Positions 25,427 through 31,827 of a DNA stretch of 31,827 bases are shown here, piece after piece. The position numbers were made by a program, and so were the translations under genes. How positions within the stretch are numbered: position 1 is the first letter of the stretch; the number at the start of each line of letters is the position of its first letter. The DNA comes from Phaeoceros laevis (Eukaryota; Anthocerotophyta; Anthocerotopsida; Notothyladales). The notes under the pieces are model-generated. The model saw only the letters and a program-made list of their open reading frames with translations, was not told the DNA's origin and ran no database searches. The DNA lies in assembly GCA_049999765.1 (NCBI GenBank), contig JBNGIQ010009493.1, positions 1-31,827 of the forward strand, read 5' to 3'.

Positions 25427-28400
25427 TTACTGTTCATGGCGTATCCTTGGAGGTGTTGTGCTTCGCCTCCTCTTCCGCCCGCTGCTGCAGCTAGGCCGGG
25501 CAGGCTCTGGAGTGTCTGCTTCCCTGCAAATGTCTTGTCTCCCCAACTCCTTGTAAGGCGTCGTGTAAAACCATGGAAAGAGAGCATCTTTCTTCCAGCG
25601 AGCAGGTAGCACTAAATCATCTTCTCTGAACCACAAAATAACAGACACAAAGGAATCAGGACATATTAAGACTGGATCGGATGTTTTCCGGATCCAATAA
25701 TGTCTAGGCATAAGTGCAAAAAGCAACTACTGCTCACCTGTCCCAGCATCTACTTTTGCAGCAGGCTACGTAGGCAAATGAATAAGTTGCGATCTGCGTC
25801 TTCACGCATCTGAGAAGAAGCTCCAAATTATGCTTTTCAACAGCATCCCACACCTTGATCACTTGCAAATCATACATTTCCAACCTCTCTACATCAATGC
25901 TCCATACCAAGTGGAGACCTTCTATCTCATGAACCTGAATCACGGCAAGCAAACACAAGAGTTGAAGCCCATAGGACGTATGCAGTGCCCAAAACACGGG
26001 CACAATAGATATCAGTCTTGTCAGGACATGGACCGCAAAACAAGCAGATCTCACCTTCACTTGCCAATGCACACGGTTGTTAGATGAAAGTGCCAGCTTT
26101 CCTGTTGCCAGGTCCAATATGTAACTGGTTACCTGATGGGACAAGTCACTGTTCAAGTTCCTTACAGTTTCATTGAAGTCTTCGCTGAACCGAACCTGTC
26201 AGCATGTTACAGTATTCTGTTATTTGATACAAATGCACGTATTGTAAAACATCTGCAAGTAGGTTTGATACACTGTTTGAAATGAGGCACACATAGCTAA
26301 CACACCTGCCACACGGTGAAGTCAAAGAGCGTATCATGCTCATGGTCAAGTGTGTGTACAAAACGAAAATTCCAGGTTCGTTTCTCCATAGGCGCGTTAT
26401 AAACTGCCTGCTGAACCTTTGGCTCTGGAGCACTTAAGTAATAGAAGCCCCCACGCTTCGCATCGTCAATCAGCTGCTTCCAGATTTCGTCACTGGCTGC
26501 AAGTGTGCTCTCGTTGCCAAATATCCAAAGGCAATGCCTGTATCAAGCAACTTCTCTCATCAAGTGGTGAAACCAACACCATGCCACGTCAATGCCAATT
26601 AAGTGTGTCAAGTATCAAGCCCTGCAATAAATACTAACAAGGTTGAAGTTGATAAAGGGATAGACAGACCTTGCACGCGTTAGAGCAACATTCAGTCTGC
26701 GAGAATCACGGAGAAATCCAATACTCCCATGCTCATTTCCTCTAACAGTGGAAAATAAAATGACGTCTTTCTCAGCACCTTGGAAGCCATCAATTGATTT
26801 CACTTCCACATCCAGACAGTTTAACTTATGATGGTAATCAGACTTCAAACGCCTACGTAGCAGCTGGACCTGGCCCGAATATGGGGTTATAATGCCTACA
26901 GTAACATTGGCCAGGCCCTTCTGCAAGCAGACTGAGGACGCAAAGCAGCAGTTAGGAGCTTGTCACACCTTGGCGAGTAGTACATAGCAAGATTCACAAT
27001 TATATGTCAAAAATCAGATCACCTATCCAAAATTACTAACACTAAAAGCTCACAACTGTCTCGAAAAAGTACCTGACTGGAGTTCAGCCACTAATCTCAG
27101 TACAGCTGATGCTTCCAAGAGGTTCTCTTTGCTTTTATGGCTATCATGTCTGTCTTCCCGTCCTTCGGTCACATCAATGAACGCATATGTCCCATAAAGC
27201 TCTTGATAGAACCTTTCATACTTGTCCTGGCAGACATTGGGCCCGTCCTTTAGCTGCCCATCATAGAATGTAGAGCTAGGAAACCTGCTTATCTTAGGGT
27301 GCATGCGGTACTGGACATCAAGGAGATGACAGCCTCCTTTCCTTAGTTCCATAAGCCTTTCAAACAAACTTCGACCATAACCACGATCTTTGGCCATCTG
27401 CAGGAACAGTATTAGTAGAATGTTCTTAAAAGCACCCACAAAACTAGGCTTAAAGACAAGATGTGACCAACCTGGCTAAGCACTGTAGCTGGAAGCTGCT
27501 TGTGGTCACCCACAAGGATCAGTCCCCTAGTCCCATCAATCTGAGCCACAACAGCAGTTTCTGCCTCAGTAAGCTGTGCTGCTTCATCTATGATGACGCA
27601 AGAGTAATGCCCTGCATTTCTTATGCTCACACGACCTGCTGCAGATACTGTGCTAAACACTATTTGTGCAGACTTTATGCACTCCGTTTCAAAAAAAGTT
27701 CGGATGCTGCTCTCTGGAGAATCTTCCTTAGGAAAGCTTGAGAACAGATTTGGAAAGTCGTTGATGGCTTCACAGATATCTGGTTTTAGTCTGGAGTATG
27801 TCTTGTATCTCTCAGTTGTAGAGTCCTGGGGAGAAACTGTCAAATCTATCACAACTTTGAAATTTTGGTCAGGTTGTGCACTGGCCACAGCAGCTAAATC
27901 TATTGACGAAGCCTGAGATCCCACAGACTGAAGTGGTAGACTGTCCTCTTTCAGCTTCAAGCACGAGCCTGCAACCTCTTCATTCAAATCTCCAGGTATC
28001 TGTCCCTGTACTGAAGTGGAATGAACAGTTGTCAGATCCGTAGGCAAGTCCGGCTTCAACACCTGCCCTGGGGCATCATGCATGGCTACAGATTTGGACA
28101 TATCTATGCTGGAGATCAGTCCACACCTTTTCTGTTCTTCCTCAGAGTCTACTTGATCAATCCAGGAATTGGCCTCTGTAACTGTCAGGGTGCTCACTAG
28201 CAGCAGAAGCTCCTTGACTAAGTCCACAAGATCCTGTAACTTAACTATTCCGGTGACAGCAAGTAGCTGGCTGGGTAAGTCATTCAAGAGGGTCTCAATG
28301 TGGTAAGTCACTGCCTTACACCTAACCTCTAGCTGCTCCTTCACATAGCATGCATAATCTGCATAGTATTCGCCTTCGCCCCCCATGTAGTTGGCTTGGG

Positions 28401-30778
28401 CGCAGCCTGGGGTAAGAATTTCAAGGACTGCTTCTGCCGCACTCACCAATCCGCTTCTTGGATTGAGAGCTTGGACAAGCCGACTGACTCGCTTTGGAAG
28501 AAAAATCTTGAACAAAGAGTCCTCCAGAACACACCTGTCTTCACTTCCAGCCAAAACAATATCCCCAAGTCGTATTGGATGAGCTCTCCTTTTGGTTCCT
28601 TCAACACTGACCTCCTCACAAAAGTGGCCAAATTGCTGGAGTTGAAGTCCTTTCATATCACCAGTAGTCCTAGATGCAAACTCTGCATATCGTTTAGCAA
28701 TCTCGCCAACTGCTGTATTAGTTGGTGCACAAACCAGCGATCTTAGAGATAAACAGCTCAATATTGACAGCATGGTTGCTACAGTTGAAGTTTTCCCTGT
28801 GCCTGGAGGGCCTTGAATAAGGTGGATACAAGGTCGATCCTGCTCTACTAGCAGACTCATCACTGAGCATTTAATGGCACTCACCTGTGAATCATTAAGC
28901 CTCTGCACATCTGTGCAGTAGCTGCGTATGATCCTTTCTGCCTCTAACATCCTGCTGTCCTGGGGAGCTTGACCTTCTTTTCCAACAACTTCCTGAAACG
29001 ACCACCAATCACATAGGAATTTAGTGTCAACATAAGGTTCACGTCAAGACCATTGATCCCCTCGGCTCTGATAGAAAACATAGTCTGCCTACACTCCAAT
29101 AGAAGCAATTACCTCAATCTCGTCCTTCACATCCAAAAATTCTCTTATCATTTCTTGTGGAGCCCTCATTAGCCTGACGTACAATGGTGGATGGAGAGCT
29201 TCCCAGACCCGCAGCGCCGGTATTATATTCGTCACAAGTATGGCATACCAGACTCTGTTTTCGATGCATGCATTTTGAAGGGTTTGTACTTCCAGAGACC
29301 TTGTGACAGCATATGTAAGGGCTTCAATTTCGGATTCACATCTTCTTCTGCGGTCCAAGTCAACTAGGGCTAGTTTACTTAAATGTCCTCCTTGATATTT
29401 CTCGACATCAGGCAGATCGTGTCCTTGCAGCAGCTCATGAAGACTTTTAGGCTTAAAAGTTGAAAGAAGAAGGACATCTCCTGACCTTGGTTTGTATGTT
29501 GGTCGCTCTGCAAAAATGGACATGTAGCAACGGCTTACCACTATGGTCCACAGCTAGCTCAAGATGCAAAGCACATTGAACAAAATCTACCAGCACATGA
29601 TCTTACCAGAATAACATCTCATGGCCCCTACGGTCCTGGTGACAGAATGCCAAAAACTACTTCGCTTGACGATAAGAAAGCTGACCTGATGGTGTCTCCT
29701 TTGACCCTTCAGACGATTTGGGAGCCCAACCGGACATAGCCAATGTTAGTTTCTTCAACTCACGTCGTAACCCACCATACTGTGTGACTGCCTGAATGGT
29801 CACAACTGCATAAGGAGCAGTGGAAACGTTTTCCAGGCTTTGCTCCAGTGAGGAACGGAGTTCCTCAACAGTTGGCCTGCGAAAGCATTTCCAGTAGTCT
29901 TCCACTGTCGCAAATCTCAGGGGAATTTCTTTTACCTGAGAACGTAGATCACCCTGGTCAGACTGACAGGGCCGATCATGTGCAGAAGGCCGTGAAACAA
30001 TAGATTGCATAGTAGGATTCGAGGGAGTTATTTATCTCACCTTCTCATCTAGCAGGTTCTGGTTCATGACATCATGCACTCTCCACCGAAGCATTTTGAC
30101 ACAAAGAAGTTGCTTGTAGTCATAACATTCTTTTGGTGCATCGGGATCCCTAAGTCGCACCCTCTCCCCGTCACCTGTCAGCTTCTTGAGAATCGGTACA
30201 CCATCCTTCATGATCTGCACAGGGATCTGCTGTCCGAACTGCCGGAAGACCCATAGCCTACGGTTGTCCAGGCTGCAGCATTTGGAATCCTCGAGGAAAA
30301 CCACACGGATTCTTGGAATGTCCTCTACCTTCACCGTCCCTGCCCTCAGCTTCTTCAGCAAGTCTTCAATGAGAAGCTCCGACTTGTCAAATGGTTGCCG
30401 CCTCTTCCTGGAGCGGCTATTGACCTTCCTCTGTTCAGCCGGAGCACTTGGTGTAGAATCGAAGAAAGGGCTGATGTGCTCCTCGGAGTACTTGATATTG
30501 GCAGGGTGCATGTAAGCTACGTTGTCATCCAGCACTTCTGTCACCGCTGCTTGGCAACCAGATTGATCGTGCGCGTCCTTCTGCCGAGCCATGTCTGCCA
30601 TAAGAAATAGCGCTTTCTCTTCATCGTTGATTTTCTTGCTTCTTTCCAATCTCCGATACTCGTCCTGTTGACATTCCAGCTCACTCTGGTGAAGAGCTTG
30701 TAACATCTCATCTTCCACAAACACAGATGCTGTTGCTGGCTCATCGTCGTCGCTTAAACAAATGACATCACATTCCAT
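25427..30778 (-). CDS. SEN1/SDE3-like superfamily 1 helicase
   Basis: Ten exons join in frame to 1419 aa: 30041-30778, 29686-29935, 29113-29507, 27472-28992, 27073-27397, 26670-26931, 26306-26537, 26055-26195, 25738-25934, 25427-25625. Helicase motifs are complete: GPPGTGKT (Walker A, about 522-529), [14 protein letters not shown] (Walker B, about 928-934), GDHKQLP, QYRMHP (about 997), [20 protein letters not shown] and [11 protein letters not shown]. The N-terminus has VICLSDDDE (residues 5-13), a SUMO-interaction-like motif, and then a basic RSRKRRQPF stretch. An acidic insert of about 330 aa lies between motif Ia and Walker B. The C-terminus carries [17 protein letters not shown] and ends in a basic [16 protein letters not shown] tail. 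The relatives unwind RNA or RNA-DNA hybrids in transcription termination, RNA silencing or R-loop removal. Which of these applies here is not visible. Confidence 0.9.
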
Positions 30779-31685
30779 GGTTCCTTCTCAGCCAGGTTCA
30801 ATTCAGAGCCGCTCCCTTCATAGTCCTGCCTCGTCGGTCGAGTCGCTAATGGTGCAGCCCTTGCCAAAGGTGTCGGCTTTCACGGCTTATAGGTTTTGAA
30901 GAACTCAGGGATAACACCAGGAGCTCAAAATCAACACAATTTGGCCAAAATGCATCTGCCTCCTGCCATGGCACTGCGTTGAGCGGTCCTCCCTCTAAGC
31001 AATTAAAGACATTGTCACAGGAATCCGCAATGTACTTCCATCCCGCCATGGCACAGTTCCCGCCCAATGCAGACGTAGTCGACAACAAAGCCAGCTGCAG
31101 GCGAGCCTGTCACCCTTAAATTGATAAGCATTCGATACTAGCAGCTGGTTTCAGCACAACTCGGCCCCAAATACGAAACTCTGCGGTCTGCAACTCCGTC
31201 TAGCTCAGGAGTAAGTTCATCCCGTCCCTTAAAGACAGTGTTCTCTGCCTGCCACTCTCCGCTCACTTCCCTCGCCATGCAACAAACGGGGAGAGAGCTC
31301 TCTAAGAACAAGAGTAATGCAGGAAGTCTTCCACATTCTGAAAGCGGGTCCTAGCCGCAAAGGGAGCAGGAAGCTGGACCGCCTACTGCGCCAGGATCGG
31401 CAGGAGAAACTAACACTGTTTTGCTGAATTTCTGTGGAGTTGGAGATGAGAAGGAGCGACAGGAAATTTGGACTCCCAAACCTGCTGCCTTTAAGGTCCA
31501 GTCACAGTGGCCAAAGCGGGAGCTGTGCTGAGTGTATTTGCATGCGATCTGAAGGCGGAGCGTAAGCGTCATTAGTACAAACCGTACCCTAAACCGGGTC
31601 TACCGGGTCTTGTTCAAAAATCGCGAGTAAATCGTTGGGTGAAAAAGGAAACCCGTATTCGAAGATCAGACTCTCATCATACTTC
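30779..31685. other. Promoter side of the helicase gene; no gene seen
   Basis: This is the 5' UTR and promoter region of the helicase, then undefined sequence. A minus-strand ORF at 30846-31088 (contains MAGWKYIADSCDNVFNCLEG) has no recognisable family. I see no RNA gene or transposon. Confidence 0.45.
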
Positions 31686-31716
31686 CGTTTTCGTTTTCGG
31701 TTTCGGTTTCGGTTTC
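31686..31716. repeat. TTTCGG hexanucleotide microsatellite
   Basis: Three TTTCGG units plus two diverged T-rich ones. It is not a plant telomere repeat (TTTAGGG). Confidence 0.8.
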
Positions 31717-31784
31717 ACTCAGCAAAGCGAAGTTTTCCCACATGGAAGGATTGATGTGGAAGAGATTAGGCGTCGATGTGCCCG

Positions 31785-31827
31785 GGAGAAGGAGAAGGAG
31801 AAGGAGAAGGAGAAGCAGAAGCAGAAG
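31785..31827. repeat. GGAGAA microsatellite reaching the window edge, possibly coding
   Basis: A run of GGAGAA units turns into GCAGAA units at the edge. Two plus frames stay open through it: one from the ATG at 31742 gives a polyarginine-serine peptide, the other reads IDVEEIRRRCAREKEKEKE, like a charged helix. It may be the first exon of a gene beyond the window. The data do not decide. Confidence 0.5.

Noticed and set aside
30846-31088. 80-codon minus-strand ORF upstream of the helicase
   Set aside because: No recognisable domain, and its position fits the helicase promoter.
31686-31716. Possible telomere-like repeat
   Set aside because: The unit is TTTCGG and the array is about 30 bp; plant telomeres use TTTAGGG and interstitial arrays are usually longer.

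Overview
Plant nuclear DNA. Every recognisable gene belongs to a streptophyte family: a WUSCHEL-related homeobox, an AP2/ERF factor, a membrane-anchored MYB, a plant-type purple acid phosphatase and a GH9 endoglucanase. The genes are split by many very short introns, mostly 60-135 nt with GT-AG ends, and lie close together. That compactness suggests an early-diverging land plant, most like a Selaginella-type lycophyte, with a hornwort as the main alternative. The species is an inference.

Layout. Positions 1-1553 hold a sliver of the MAMYB gene joined to a broken minus-strand GH9 cellulase. An unassigned block follows (1554-2825). An intact 12-exon F-box/LRR gene is on + (2826-5020). On minus come an intronless MAMYB gene (5415-6422), an intronless WOX13-clade homeobox gene (7098-7631) and an 8-exon purple acid phosphatase (8605-10815). 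Repeat-rich DNA with two unassigned ORFs spans 10816-13640. A decayed pair then follows, an ML-domain lipid-binding gene (+) and an NAA40-type acetyltransferase gene (-), at 13559-15973. Next are a large AP2/ERF gene (16895-19956, +), an inverted broken piece of the F-box gene (20132-20728), and a second, direct copy of the ML/NAA40 pair (20729-23215). In that second copy NAA40 is complete and extends to 23857. A possible small gene (24510-25131, -) precedes a 10-exon SEN1/SDE3-like superfamily 1 helicase (25427-30778, -). The right end has only promoter-like sequence and microsatellites.

The genes do not form one pathway. They are ordinary single plant genes: protein turnover, transcription, phosphate release, N-terminal acetylation and RNA/DNA unwinding. 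The unusual feature is the number of local duplications. Pieces of three neighbouring loci (MAMYB, F-box/LRR, ML-NAA40) recur inside the window in direct, inverted or shuffled order, with different lesions in each copy. I did not find a convincing new biological system. The best leads are the duplication mosaic, an ERF protein with a tripled NW(G/E)(D/N)L motif and an in-frame intron, and a helicase with an N-terminal SUMO-interaction-like motif. All exon joins were made by eye from splice signals, reading frame and remembered family patterns; no alignment or database search was run.
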